Positions 34,173 to 46,142 of a DNA stretch of 64,000 nucleotides are shown here, one piece after another. Within the stretch, counting starts at the first letter, position 1, and every line of letters begins with the position of its first letter. The position numbers and the translations under genes are program-made. The DNA comes from JAJPHW01 sp963771505 (GTDB lineage Bacteria > Acidobacteriota > Terriglobia > Terriglobales > Acidobacteriaceae): the NCBI GenBank assembly GCA_963771505.1, contig CAVYTO010000001.1:1054001-1118000 (forward strand), in the 5' to 3' direction. Under the pieces are notes generated by a model that saw nothing but the letters and a program-made list of their open reading frames with translations, was not told the origin of the DNA and made no database searches.

Positions 34173-35117
34173 ATGAAATGCGAGTGGGTAAAAGAGAACA
34201 TCTCGCTTTACCTGTACAACGAACTAGCGGATGATGCCCGGTACGAACTGGAGCAGCACCTGTCCCGCTGCGCGGATTGTTCCGCCGAACTGAAGTCGGC
34301 GCAGGCGTTTCATTCTGCGCTCTCGCAGTTGCCGGTGCAGGAACCTACGCCAAACCTGGTGACGGCGTCCCGCATGCGACTTCAGGAAGCTCTGGAAACG
34401 ACCAGCCAGGGCGGATTCTGGCGGCGCATGGCGTTCGATCCAACTATCTGGCTGCGGGAGATTCGGTTCGCTCCAGCTTTGACTGCTGCGATTTTTATTC
34501 TGGGGTTCGCGGGCGGCGTAGGCGCGACCTACAAGACTCTGGCTGACCGCGTCCACTCTGGGACCGGCGATAGCTCGGTTGTTTCTTCGGCGAAGCCTTC
34601 TGAGGCTTCGATCAGCGGCATTCGCTCGGTTGTGCAGGATCCCGGCAGCAAACAGGTCAGCATTCAATACGATACGGTTTCGACACAAAAGGCGGAAGGT
34701 TCTTTAAACGATCAGCGAATCCAGCAGCTGCTTCTTTTTGCGGCGCGAAACAATTACAACTCCGGGGTACGCATGGACTCGGTGGATTTGCTGACGCGGC
34801 AGCCCAACGACACGCACGTGCGCGAAGCCCTGATTTACGCTCTGCGCTATGATTCCAACCCTGGCGTGCGGCTCAAGGCGCTGGATGGGGTGGGGCCGTT
34901 CGTGAAAGAGGATGTCCGCGTGCGCGATGCGGTGCTCGAAGCGCTGATGGATGACGGTAACCCCGGTGTGCGCATTGAAGCGCTTCGCGCGCTTGACCCC
35001 GTGAGGGCGGATAGCAGCGTGCGAGTAGTTCTGGGGAAGTTGGCGCAAAGCGACAAGAGTGAATATATCCGGGCACAGGCGCGGAACATGGTCGCGCAAT
35101 CGTCTGAAATGGATTGA
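34173..35117 (+). CDS. Membrane anti-sigma factor with zinc finger and C-terminal HEAT-like repeats
   Basis: ATG 34173 follows GGAGA. The N-terminal zf-HC2 anti-sigma domain carries the H-x3-C-x2-C motif HLSRCADC (~30-37) plus an early Cys (KCEW). One membrane helix (PALTAAIFILGFAGGVGATY) lies near ~105-125. The C-terminal ~130 residues are HEAT-like repeats with an NPGVR(L/I)(K/E)AL core seen at least twice, plus NSGVRMDSVDLL and HVREALIYALRYD variants. The helical repeats should lie outside the membrane and could sense a ligand or protein. This gives a sensor that sequesters the sigma factor encoded just upstream. The stop overlaps a possible TTG start of the next gene. Confidence 0.88.
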   Translation: MKCEWVKENISLYLYNELADDARYELEQHLSRCADCSAELKSAQAFHSALSQLPVQEPTPNLVTASRMRLQEALETTSQGGFWRRMAFDPTIWLREIRFAPALTAAIFILGFAGGVGATYKTLADRVHSGTGDSSVVSSAKPSEASISGIRSVVQDPGSKQVSIQYDTVSTQKAEGSLNDQRIQQLLLFAARNNYNSGVRMDSVDLLTRQPNDTHVREALIYALRYDSNPGVRLKALDGVGPFVKEDVRVRDAVLEALMDDGNPGVRIEALRALDPVRADSSVRVVLGKLAQSDKSEYIRAQARNMVAQSSEMD

Positions 35118-35134
35118 GGAATCAGGGAAACACT

Positions 35135-36322
35135 TTGAAAACTATCGCAAAATTCGGAGCTGCCGTCCTGCTGATCGCACCGGCGTTCGCGCAGTCCGCG
35201 CAACAGACGCGCACATATAACGAGGGCGGCAATTGGGTGGAAGAGATTGCCGGCAGTCTTGGCAATGCGCGCAACCTGCACATTCAGATTGAGAGCGGGA
35301 GCGTGAAGGTAACGGGCGGCTCGCAAAACGGCATCAGCTACGTGATCCACAATCAAGCCATGGGCGCCACGGAAGACAAGGCTCGTCGCGCATTCGAGTC
35401 TTACAAGATCGTCGCCAATGTTCGGGGAGATACGGCTTGGATCACGGCCGAATGGGAAAATGGCCGTCCGCATCGTTTCTCAGGAGAGTTTGTGATCCAA
35501 GTGCCGAGAGAGATGGATTCGGCCAAGATTGAGACCGAAGGCGGCAGCATCACTGCTGAGGGACTCTCGGGGAAAATGGAAGCTGAGAGCGGCGGCGGGG
35601 GCATCCACCTCTCCGACATTGGCGGATACGTGAAGGCGGAAACCGGGGGCGGCAATATCGACGTGGCGCGAGCCGGATCCGATGTATCGCTTGAAACTGG
35701 CGGCGGAACGATTCATGTATCGGAAGCGCAGGGGAAGGTGCATGCCGAGAGCGGCGGTGGATCGATTGTGTTGGCATCCGGGCAACAGGATGCAGTGCTG
35801 GAGACCGGAGCTGGAAGCATCCATGTTGACCATTGTCTGGGAAAGGTGACTGCATCGACCGGCGGCGGCAGCATCGATCTGGGAGATATTGGCGGCCCGG
35901 TCGTACTCGACACCGGCGGCGGGAGTATTCGCCTTGCGTCCGCGAAGGGTACCGTGCATGCGGAGACCGGTGGCGGCAGTATTGAGCTGAACGGATCGAC
36001 TTCGGTGCACGCTGAAACTGGATCGGGAAGCATCGTCGCTCGGCTGGTACCGGGCGGAGATGGGAGTGATTCGTCGCTCGAAACCTCTGCGGGAGATATT
36101 ACGGTTTACATCAATCCCGCGGTCCACATCATGGTGCGAGCGTCGATCGAATCGCCGGGCGGATTTTCCATTCACTCGGACTTTCCAGAGATCGGTGTGC
36201 GCAGCGAGTCGAGCGAGTGGGGCCCAAGAAATGTGTCCGCCGAGGGTAGTCTTAACGGCGGAGGGGCAACTTTGAAAATTCAGACAACGTCGGGAAACAT
36301 CTACATCCGGCGGAGTCAGTGA
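35135..36322 (+). CDS. Secreted DUF4097-type beta-solenoid protein
   Basis: The start is uncertain. TTG 35135 has AGGGA six bases upstream, while TTG 35114 overlaps the anti-sigma stop. Either gives a signal peptide (KTIAKFGAAVLLIAPAFAQ). The mature protein of ~375 residues is dominated by about ten short repeats with an (E/D)TGGGSI or ESGGGSI core, each one beta-solenoid turn. Gly and Ser spacing is very regular. Family DUF4097 (putative adhesin) is likely. It is co-transcribed with the ECF sigma and anti-sigma genes and the following PDZ gene, suggesting an envelope role under that sigma factor. Confidence 0.87.
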   Translation: MKTIAKFGAAVLLIAPAFAQSAQQTRTYNEGGNWVEEIAGSLGNARNLHIQIESGSVKVTGGSQNGISYVIHNQAMGATEDKARRAFESYKIVANVRGDTAWITAEWENGRPHRFSGEFVIQVPREMDSAKIETEGGSITAEGLSGKMEAESGGGGIHLSDIGGYVKAETGGGNIDVARAGSDVSLETGGGTIHVSEAQGKVHAESGGGSIVLASGQQDAVLETGAGSIHVDHCLGKVTASTGGGSIDLGDIGGPVVLDTGGGSIRLASAKGTVHAETGGGSIELNGSTSVHAETGSGSIVARLVPGGDGSDSSLETSAGDITVYINPAVHIMVRASIESPGGFSIHSDFPEIGVRSESSEWGPRNVSAEGSLNGGGATLKIQTTSGNIYIRRSQ

Positions 36323-36332
36323 GAGGCACTCT

Positions 36333-37457
36333 ATGCGTTTATCAGGTCTAGTTGCGGTGTTGGTACTTCCGGGATTCGCATTCGCCGGCGCGTCTTCAAA
36401 CTCGTACTCGGATCCTTCGGGTTATTCGTACTCATATTCGAGCGAAGACTTTGGCGGTGCCAGTTCGTACTTAGGGGTCGACACTAAAGACGTAACGCCC
36501 GACCGTCTCAGCGCCCTTGGTCTGAAGGAAGAGCATGGCGTGGAAGTGACGATGGTCGACCAGGATGCGCCCGCAGGCAAGGCTGGCGTTAAAGAGCAGG
36601 ACGTGATTCTGAGTGTGAACGGAACCCAGATTGAAAGTGTCGAGCAATTGCGCAGAGTGATTCACGAAATCCCGCCGGGACGAATGGTAGCTCTAGGAAT
36701 TCTTCGTCAGGGCCAATCGTTGACGCTCAGAGCCCAACTCTCTGACCGAACAAAGGACTTCGCCTACTCACAAGGGCCTAAAAACTTCAAATTCACGATG
36801 CCGGCAATGCCGAATATGCCGGCGTATCCGATGCCTGAAATGGATCTGCCCGTGTCGGTGGTGATCGTTCATTCGGCGATGCACAGCGGGTTGATGGTGG
36901 AGAATCTGACGCCGCAACTGGGAGAGTTTCTCGGCGCCCGCAACGGTCAGGGAGTTCTGGTTCGGTCGGTCGAGAAAGGTAGCCTGGCGGAGAAGGCCGG
37001 ATTTCGCGCGGGTGATGTGATCGTAAAAGTAAATGGCGAGGCGGTCAGCGACGCCGCAGATTTCTCGCATGCATTGCGCGGGCGAAAGGATAACGCCGCC
37101 AACGTAGGAATTATTCGCGATAAGAAACCGCAGACGATCACGTTTACGCTGCCACCGCAGCGGCAGACGGGGCAAAGCATTTTGGAAGAAAGCTTCGAGC
37201 TGCCGACGCTGCGCGCGGAAGAGGCAGCTCAACTCTCAGAAGTGCGGCAGGAAGTGGCGCGGTTGCAGCCAGAACTTCAATCCATTTCGAGCGAGATCAA
37301 AGACGTGATGGCGAAAGCTCGGCCCGAGATGGAGCGCGCGCAGACAGCGGCCAAGGCGGAACGCGCGAAGATTCAAAAGCAAATGAGAGAATTAGAGAGA
37401 CAGATGAGGCGGCAGAACGAAGCGTTGCCGGTCTTGAAGATGCAAACGGATATTTAA
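36333..37457 (+). CDS. Secreted protein with two PDZ domains and a C-terminal coiled coil
   Basis: The 374-residue product has a signal peptide (MRLSGLVAVLVLPGFAFAGA) and a Ser/Tyr-rich stretch. PDZ1 (~65-145) contains VDQDAPAGKAGVKEQDVILSVNG; PDZ2 (~185-275) contains GVLVRSVEKGSLAEKAGFRAGDVIVKVNG. A Met/Pro-rich spacer lies between them. The last ~85 residues form a highly charged coiled coil. It looks like DegP with the protease domain missing: no His-Asp-Ser triad is visible. It is the last gene of the ECF module and may bind exposed C-termini of envelope proteins (inference). Its stop overlaps the convergent GGDEF gene stop within TTAA. Confidence 0.87.
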   Translation: MRLSGLVAVLVLPGFAFAGASSNSYSDPSGYSYSYSSEDFGGASSYLGVDTKDVTPDRLSALGLKEEHGVEVTMVDQDAPAGKAGVKEQDVILSVNGTQIESVEQLRRVIHEIPPGRMVALGILRQGQSLTLRAQLSDRTKDFAYSQGPKNFKFTMPAMPNMPAYPMPEMDLPVSVVIVHSAMHSGLMVENLTPQLGEFLGARNGQGVLVRSVEKGSLAEKAGFRAGDVIVKVNGEAVSDAADFSHALRGRKDNAANVGIIRDKKPQTITFTLPPQRQTGQSILEESFELPTLRAEEAAQLSEVRQEVARLQPELQSISSEIKDVMAKARPEMERAQTAAKAERAKIQKQMRELERQMRRQNEALPVLKMQTDI

Positions 37458-38956
37458 GCTTGGCCCGTAGTGTGTGCGCGGGCGGCCGCAGGCTTCTGGC
37501 CAGCGAGCAGCGCCCGGTTCCGGCCCGCCACTTTTGCAGCATAGAGCCCCGAGTCGGCTGCTTTCAGCAACTGCTCATAGTTCGTGCCGTTTTCAGGGAA
37601 CGTCGCCGCTCCTGCGCTGATCGTCACTGATCGCGGCACTCCGGGGAACGGCCAGGTTTCAACCAGTCGGCGTAATTTTTCCGCGACGCCAAGTGCGTGT
37701 TCGGGATTCGTTTCGGACAGCAGGATCGCGAACTCTTCGCCCCCGTAGCGGCAAACCACATCAAACGCGCGAAGTTGACCGTGCAGCAGGGACGAAACCT
37801 GCCGCAGTACCTCGTCGCCGAGGGGATGACCGAAATCGTCGTTGAGCTGCTTGAAATTGTCGATGTCGATCATGATGACGGCCATCACCGCCCCAAAGCG
37901 GCGAGCTCGTTCCAATTCTTCCGTCATGCGCAACTCGAAAAATCTGCGATTGAAGATGCCAGTTAGCCCATCGCGATACGCGAGCTGTTTCACCCGCTCA
38001 ACATAGTGGGCGTTTTGGATCGCAGTGGCGCAAATATCCGCGACCGATTCGAGCGGCTGGCGGTCGCTTAAATTGAAACTTCCGCACTTTGCGCTTTCCA
38101 GCGCAAGCACACCGAATGTTTGCCCGAACGAAACCAAGGGAATAAACATCCGCGACTTGGTGTCGGTGCACAACGACTTGTATTCGGCGCCACATCCTAG
38201 TTCGTTTTCGATCTTGGTTTCTCCAGCGCCCAGAATTTTGCCCAAGCCGGTGTTGAGCGGAAGCCGTCCGCCGTCCTCAATGCTGGGTTTCAGCTTCCCG
38301 TGCTGTGCTCGAAGGACCAAATCCTCGTCGTCCTTCAGCAAGACCGACACGTGGTCGAATTCAAATGATTTCTGGACCAGAGAACATACCTTCGAAAGCA
38401 ATTGCTGCACATCCAATACGGCTGTCGTCTGTTGAGCGATGGCGTTGATGGCTTCAAGTTGATGCGCGCGGCGCTGCTCGAGCGAATACAAAAACGCATT
38501 CTGGAGCGCCATGGATGCCTGCGTTGAAAACAGCAAGAGAAGATCGATCGTTTCTGCATCGAAATGATCGAGATTTTCGCTCTGGCAATCGAGAACGCCC
38601 ACCAGGCCGTCTCGAACCATAAGAGGAATCGCCAGTTCCGATCGTGTGCTTCTGCACGTCGAGATGTAGTTCGGTTCCTGGCTCACGTCGGGAACGTAAA
38701 TTAGCTGTTGCTGCTGTGCGACCCTTCCTGCGATCGCATGGCCCAACGGTACGCGAACTGCATCGTGGCCTTGATCCCACCCGATCTGGAGATGAACCCT
38801 CAGATCGCTGCGCTCTTTATCGAAGAGAAGGATCGCAACATTCTTCAGGCGGAAATAATCCTGCGCAACCTTGAGGATGCGTTCTAAAACCTCGTGCTGG
38901 TCGAATGTCGACAGCACGGTCTGACTGGCATCGTAAAGTAGCGCGACCCTTTGCAT
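37454..38956 (-). CDS. Diguanylate cyclase with two GAF domains
   Basis: A 500-residue soluble protein. GAF1 (~15-160) and GAF2 (~175-320) are each of the IL(L)KD/CDTKSRMFIPLVS type. A GGDEF domain (~335-490) follows, with NRRFFELRMTEELERARR and the active-site RYGGEEF. An RxxD inhibitory site (RAFD) sits five residues before GGEEF, so product inhibition is expected. It makes cyclic di-GMP from GTP. Signal input through the GAF pair is unknown. A PilZ protein at 53043-53741 is a possible effector but is far away. Confidence 0.93.
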   Translation of the reverse strand: MQRVALLYDASQTVLSTFDQHEVLERILKVAQDYFRLKNVAILLFDKERSDLRVHLQIGWDQGHDAVRVPLGHAIAGRVAQQQQLIYVPDVSQEPNYISTCRSTRSELAIPLMVRDGLVGVLDCQSENLDHFDAETIDLLLLFSTQASMALQNAFLYSLEQRRAHQLEAINAIAQQTTAVLDVQQLLSKVCSLVQKSFEFDHVSVLLKDDEDLVLRAQHGKLKPSIEDGGRLPLNTGLGKILGAGETKIENELGCGAEYKSLCTDTKSRMFIPLVSFGQTFGVLALESAKCGSFNLSDRQPLESVADICATAIQNAHYVERVKQLAYRDGLTGIFNRRFFELRMTEELERARRFGAVMAVIMIDIDNFKQLNDDFGHPLGDEVLRQVSSLLHGQLRAFDVVCRYGGEEFAILLSETNPEHALGVAEKLRRLVETWPFPGVPRSVTISAGAATFPENGTNYEQLLKAADSGLYAAKVAGRNRALLAGQKPAAARAHTTGQA

Positions 38957-39086
38957 AGCTGAGATTGAGTTTAGTGGGCTGGCATCAGATTACCGAGATA
39001 CCGAAGGTAACCTGGCCAGGGTGATGCGGCGGCTGGTCTGGCCCTTGAATTCATCCTGTTAACATGCTTTTTCGGAGAAAACAGGC

Positions 39087-41225
<2,139 letters not shown>

Positions 41226-41307
41226 CGAGCACAGGAAGTCGAACCGGGATTTGTGACACGGCTGAAGACGTGCCCTTCCCAACTTCCCGCCTCTATCGGG
41301 CTCGGCG

Positions 41308-42697
41308 TTAATCGTCGTTGAGTTCAATTTGGCGGGGAGGGAGCGCTGGGATTTTGGCGTGAGTTGGATCACGCCAGAAGACATCGAAACATTCGCCTTC
41401 GAATTCGGGACGCCATTTGGTGCCGTCGGCGTAAGTGATGAGTGAAGGAAAGAATACCCAGCCGAAAAGATTTTGACCGCTGGGCCCGCTGCCCGGATGT
41501 TCAAGCTTGATTTCCTGTCCGGGCGCGATCGGCGTGTCCGAGTTCCATTGCAGGTTGTAGGGGCGTTGCAGGTATTGAGGGGCGATAAAAGTTTCCGGCG
41601 AAAGCTGGAGGTTTTTGATCGGCTTGTCGCCGGTATTTTTTACGCTGATTGAGAGCTTGTCGGGATGCTGCCAGAAATCTCCGTCAGAGAATGCAACCGG
41701 GCAACTTCGCGTAGGCGGCGTGTAGATGGTGAAGGCCGCCATCATTCCGCCTTCCATGTGGTCGTCCACATGGCAGTGGAACATCCAGGTGCCCGGATTG
41801 TCGGCGACCATGTCGACAGTCTTCATGCTGCCGGGGAGCAACTCGACCAAATCGATGTTGCGTCCCTGATCGGTGACGGTTTCGCCGTGCCAGTGCGGCG
41901 TGTGCAGGTCAATCTCGTTGCCGAGCGCGACCAGATGCCACCGGACTTTGTCGTTCTTTTTCATGATCAGCCCGGGCAAATTCCCGAAGATGAGGCCATT
42001 GATGGCGTAGAAAAAACCTTCCGTCTTTCCTTCCATCTGGTCGAACACCATGAAGAACGCGACAAATTCGTCATCCACATCTTTGGGCGAACCATCGGCA
42101 TTCGCTTTGCCCTTGGCGGTAATGATCAAAGGTCCCATCAAACCGGCGTTGATTTCTTTTTGCGGATCCACATGCGAGTGGTACCACCAGACGATGGAAC
42201 TCGGCTGATTCGGCCCGGGGCCGCTGGTGGCGTTGGCGAACCAGTGATAGGTGTATTTGGCGCCGGGCGCGACGCGGTCACCCTTGCCGAAGGGCTCGTA
42301 AAACGAGCCTTCGCTGTTCTTGTCATAGCGCACGCCGTGCGGATGCATGCTGTGCGGGCTGTGGCTGCGGTTCAGGAAATCGACGATGATTTCGTCGCCG
42401 ACTTCCGCGCGGATGACTGGCCCGAGGATCCCAACCACTCGGGTTGCGGCTTACGTTCGGTAAAAGTGGCGTCGGTGTATTCGATGAATCGAGTTTTCGG
42501 CCAGGCGTGCTTATCGCGCCAGGGCTGCCGAGAATCGCGCCGGACATGAGGTCGTGGCCGCTGGGAGCAAAATCCCAATCAGCATCTTCGGCGGCGATGT
42601 AGTAGTGACGGGTGGCAGCGAACGAGGATGAAACGGAAAGCAGGAAAAATAATAGGCAAACGAGGCGCCGGGTTCTCACTCTGCCATTATCTATCAA
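41308..42697 (-). CDS. Multicopper oxidase (two frame breaks near the N-terminus)
   Basis: The C-terminal 376 residues (from 42438) are intact, with the copper motifs HPHGVRYD, WWYHSHVD, LHTPHWHGE and WMFHCHVDDHMEGGM, covering the type 1/2/3 sites. The N-terminal signal peptide (RRLVCLLFFLLSVSSSFA) and YYIAAEDADWDFAPSGHDLMSGA lie in a different frame (start TTG 42697 or GTG 42679). A third frame supplies WPKTRFIEYTDATFTERKP. Each joint (about 42522-42527 and 42431-42435) is repaired by adding one base. The full protein would be ~460 residues, exported, and oxidises an unknown substrate such as Cu(I), Mn(II) or a phenol. The frame breaks are probably sequence errors. Confidence 0.85.
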
Positions 42698-42758
42698 CTG
42701 GAGGCGGCGACGCTTGTTGAAGCGTCGCCAGCTTCCTACTGGGCTAGATTACTGAAAA

Positions 42759-45157
42759 TTACGGGGCGAACGTAGCGGTGACAGAGGAACCGAGAGGGCT
42801 CCACGTCGCGTTAAAGGTGCAAGTTGGCGCCGACCCTGACCCCGCGCAAGTTCCACCCCATGATACGAAGGCCGATCCAGCATTTGGAGTCGCGGTCAAA
42901 GTGACGGACTGGTTGGTCGAGAATCGGCTGCTACAAGCGGCCCCGCCGTTGAGGTCGCAAGTGTTGATGCCAGCCGGCGTGCTTGAGACTGTGCCTCCTC
43001 CGGTGACTGTGACGTGACCGTAGGCGGATCATTCCAACTGTATGGTGGGGTCTGGTCGCACGGAAGAGCCGGCTTTGACTCGGCGGAGTCGGCGGGATTG
43101 CATGCGGCTTGTTGACGAATCGAGGAATTCATCCATCGAAGCCTGCGATGCGTCGCGATCCGTCAACGGTGCAAGACCGAAACGTTCTTCGACAATCTTG
43201 AGTACGGCGGTGGTATCCCGCTGCGTGTGGGAAACGAAGTTGTTGAATCGAGTACGGAGAAATAACGATTAGGGGAACCCGGTAGCCTGTCCAACCGAAC
43301 GTGCAGTTGCCGTTGCCGAGTTCGATCGCTCCCGTGCACACATCGTTGATTCCTGGGTTCAGGTCGATCGGGGACAGGAAGTGGCTCCCGGAGGCGTGGC
43401 AGGCTGGGGCGGGACGTGATCGTAAAGCCGCCAGCTTCGTCGTAGGTAAGACGAAAACAGAGTCGTTATAAGTTGGGCTTTGCAGGAACGGGTTGATGAG
43501 ATATGTTTTGGACGTACGTTGGCCGCCTTCTGGATGTTCCCAGGGAAATAGATCGGCATCGGAAGGATGCTCATCGTCGCCATGCGCCAGAAGCGGGCTC
43601 AATCAAGGCGAACTGAGGGAAAGTCGCTTCGTTTTGCAGGTCTATAGCGAATTGTGAAACCGGCGCAAAGTGTTGCCACAAATTGTTGGCAGGATTTTGT
43701 ATCTGGGTTTCGAATGTGAACCCGCTGACGTACGAGATACTCGCAAGGCAAAGATCTTGTTGCTGGCCCGGGAGTTGTGTCGCAGTGCACACGTTGTAGG
43801 AAGTTTGCGTCGGGGTTGACATAGACTTTCCAGGTCAGACCCGCGCCTGCATCGCCTGGAAGATAGTGGTCGCCGTATACGGAGAGCTATCGTTCAGGCC
43901 TCCGCCGATCGGATAAGCATACCCCTGGGTGGTGGCGGCGATGATGTACGCCCGGTTCGGCTGGGTTCGATCCATGAGCGGCGAGAACCACCGATCGGAG
44001 GTCGCAAACTGCGTGGCGAGATAGTAGTAGTAATTCAGATCGGCATCCTGGTAATAGCCCATGGCGCGAACGCCGTTCAAGTCCATGTAGCTGGTTTTCT
44101 TTCGCGTCGTAAGCGGCGGTGTATGCGAAGCCGTCAGCGTCGGGTCAGTGCCAGAAGGATCCCCCAAACTGTAATCGTTGTGCGCTTCATTCCAGAAAGG
44201 GCTTTGATTTTCTTCGCAAGCGGTGCCCTTTTTGCCCGACGGCAATTGTAGCGAATGGAATGAGAACGAGGTAACATTGGGAGTCGCTGAATGATCGACA
44301 GAGCAACCATCGCCGTCGGTGGAAAGGTGGCATCCGGGCACGGACGGTGGCGGTCCGTAGAGCGGCGGGATGCCGTTGACAGGATTGAACTGAGGAAGCC
44401 CGTCGAACGACTGGTCGGGGATGTGGTTATTTGCCCAGTATTGGCGCATGTAGCCGAAATAGTGGTCGAATGATCGGTTTTCCTGGGCGAGAATGATGAC
44501 GTGGTTGATGCTGCTTTTCAGCGTCCCGCCGAAGGTCGCGGTTACATTGCTCGAGGTGCTGAGGGTCACGCTGCAAGCGCCGTTTCCGCTACAGTCTCCC
44601 GACCAGCCGGCGAACACATTATTCATCGCGGGAGTCTCGGTAAGTGTGACTTGCGTATTGGGCGCGAATCCAGCCGAACACGTTGCGCCTGCGCTGGATG
44701 AACAGTTGATTCCTGCCGGGGTGCTTACGACGCTGCCGGTGCCGGCTCCTGCCAGGCTGAGCGTAATTCCAACTCCGGCGTTAAAGGTGGCGGAAACCGT
44801 TGTGGCCGCCGTTATCGTGAGGCTGCACGTGCCCGAGCCGGTGCAACCGCCGCCCCAGCCGCCGAAGTAGTAGTTCGACCCCGCTGTCGCGGTCAGGGTC
44901 ACCTGAGTGTTCTGGTTGTAAGTGGCGGCGCAAGTCCCCGGGCAGTTAATGCCGGCAGGAGAACTCACGATCGTTCCCTGCCCGCTCGGAGGAGCGGTAA
45001 CGGTTAATTGAAACGATGGGGGAGGAGTTCCGCCGCCCCCAGAGCCCCCGGAGCCTCCAGATCCGCCCGAACCAGAACCGGAACTGCCTCCACAGCTGGC
45101 CAGAATAAGAGGTAATCCGATGACGAAGAGCAAGGAAGAAGTTTTCAGAATTTTCAT
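42759..45157 (-). pseudogene. Phosphoesterase-family lipoprotein with Cys-rich repeats, many frame breaks
   Basis: The first 440 residues are intact (45157-43835). They comprise a lipobox (LILASC), a Gly/Ser linker, two ~75-residue repeats with GWGGGCTGSGTCSL / GWSGDCSGNGACSV cores, and the start of a PF04185-type phosphoesterase domain (INHVIILAQENRSFDHYFGY). The rest, down to a TAA at 42759-42761, can only be read by changing frame about nine times between ~43850 and ~43000. Recoverable pieces include DEHPSDADLFPWEH, YDHVPPQPATPPG, DVCTGAIELGNGNCTF, GYRVPLIVISPYS and SHTQRDTTAVLKIVEERFGL. A third Cys repeat with ATPNAGSAFVSWGGTCAGSG ends the gene. Such enzymes are phospholipase C or acid-phosphatase-like. 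Local sequence error is more likely than decay. Confidence 0.75.
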
Positions 45158-45360
45158 GGCGTATTCAGTTGGAGCTAGGATGCATCTGCGGGAGGGCTGG
45201 TTGGTTAGGGCCCGGGGGACGGGCTTTGGCGTCCAACCTTGCTATCTTACCAGTAAAAAGGCCATCGTGGATTTGACAAATACTGGCAATGTTTACGGTT
45301 TAGTTAACTGAGCGTGGCTTCAGGGGAAGTTTGCGCGTGGTGCCACGGACGGCTGTACCG

Positions 45361-46086
45361 CTAGAAGTCTGCGGCTTTCTCCAGATCCGGCCTGCTCGGA
45401 ATGATCAAGGTCGAACCATGGATTGCGACCAAATTCCTGCGCTTGAAGTTAGCAAACAGCCGGCTCACGGTCTCGCGCGAGGCGCCAATCATCTCCGCAA
45501 TTTCTTCGTGCGTCAGCGTGAGAATGGCCCGGGTTTCCCCGGTTGCCGGGGCGCTTTTCTCGGTAAAGTCCAACAGAAAGCGCGCCAGTTTTGCTTCGGC
45601 CGATCCCGCCAACCCCAGATAGCGCACTTCCCGGTAGGTCGCCAGATAAATCTCGGTCAGGATTTCGGCCACGCTCAGCGCGGCTTCGCCATGTTCCCGC
45701 AAAAACTGCAAAAAAGCGTCGCGCGGGATGAATGCCGCTTGAATCGGCTCGAAGGCTTCCGCGGTCAACTCATAGGGCTTGCCGGAAAGCGTGCCCGGCA
45801 CGCCGACTATTTCTCCAACGCCTGCGATTCGCAGGATGAGCGATTTGCCCTCCGTGGAACTGGCAGACATCTTCACCCGGCCGCTGCAAAGAATGAAAAC
45901 CCCTCGCGGTTGTTGCCCCTGGACAAAGAGGACTGCGCCCTTCGGATAGCTCGCGGACGACGATATCGCGTCCAGCGCTCGAAGAGCCTCCTGAGGAAGA
46001 TTGCAGAAAACCCGCTCGCGATGGAACGGGCAGGCCATGCAGTTTTCAATAATCGGCAGGCCGTAGGGCGTCTTGGTCAATTCCAC
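45361..46086 (-). CDS. Crp/Fnr-family transcriptional regulator, FNR-type
   Basis: The 241-residue protein has an N-terminal cysteine cluster (Cys16, Cys19, Cys28), a cyclic-nucleotide-type beta roll (~40-130, with one more Cys at 67) and a long dimer helix. The HTH_Crp domain has recognition helix SRETVSRLF. The E-x-x-S-R pattern is that of FNR, which reads TTGA half-sites. The cysteines resemble an Fe-S sensor, but the fourth (Cys67) does not align with the FNR fourth ligand, so O2/NO sensing is plausible, not shown. It is adjacent to two universal stress protein genes with two Crp/Fnr-like palindromes between them. Confidence 0.9.
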   Translation of the reverse strand: MELTKTPYGLPIIENCMACPFHRERVFCNLPQEALRALDAISSSASYPKGAVLFVQGQQPRGVFILCSGRVKMSASSTEGKSLILRIAGVGEIVGVPGTLSGKPYELTAEAFEPIQAAFIPRDAFLQFLREHGEAALSVAEILTEIYLATYREVRYLGLAGSAEAKLARFLLDFTEKSAPATGETRAILTLTHEEIAEMIGASRETVSRLFANFKRRNLVAIHGSTLIIPSRPDLEKAADF

Positions 46087-46142
46087 GGAGCGATTATAAC
46101 CATTCCCCCTCGTTGCTGAGCGCTGCTGTCTTCACGCTTTCG

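Noticed and set aside
35520..36060. Tandem DNA repeat or CRISPR-like array suggested by regularly spaced GGCGGCAG-like words
   Set aside because: The words encode the repeated Gly-Gly-Ser turns of the DUF4097 protein in one intact frame; unit lengths vary and there are no spacers.
42759..45157. Treating the phosphoesterase region as several separate small genes
   Set aside because: The fragments align in order as one protein family (PF04185-like plus repeats), so splitting them would create false genes.
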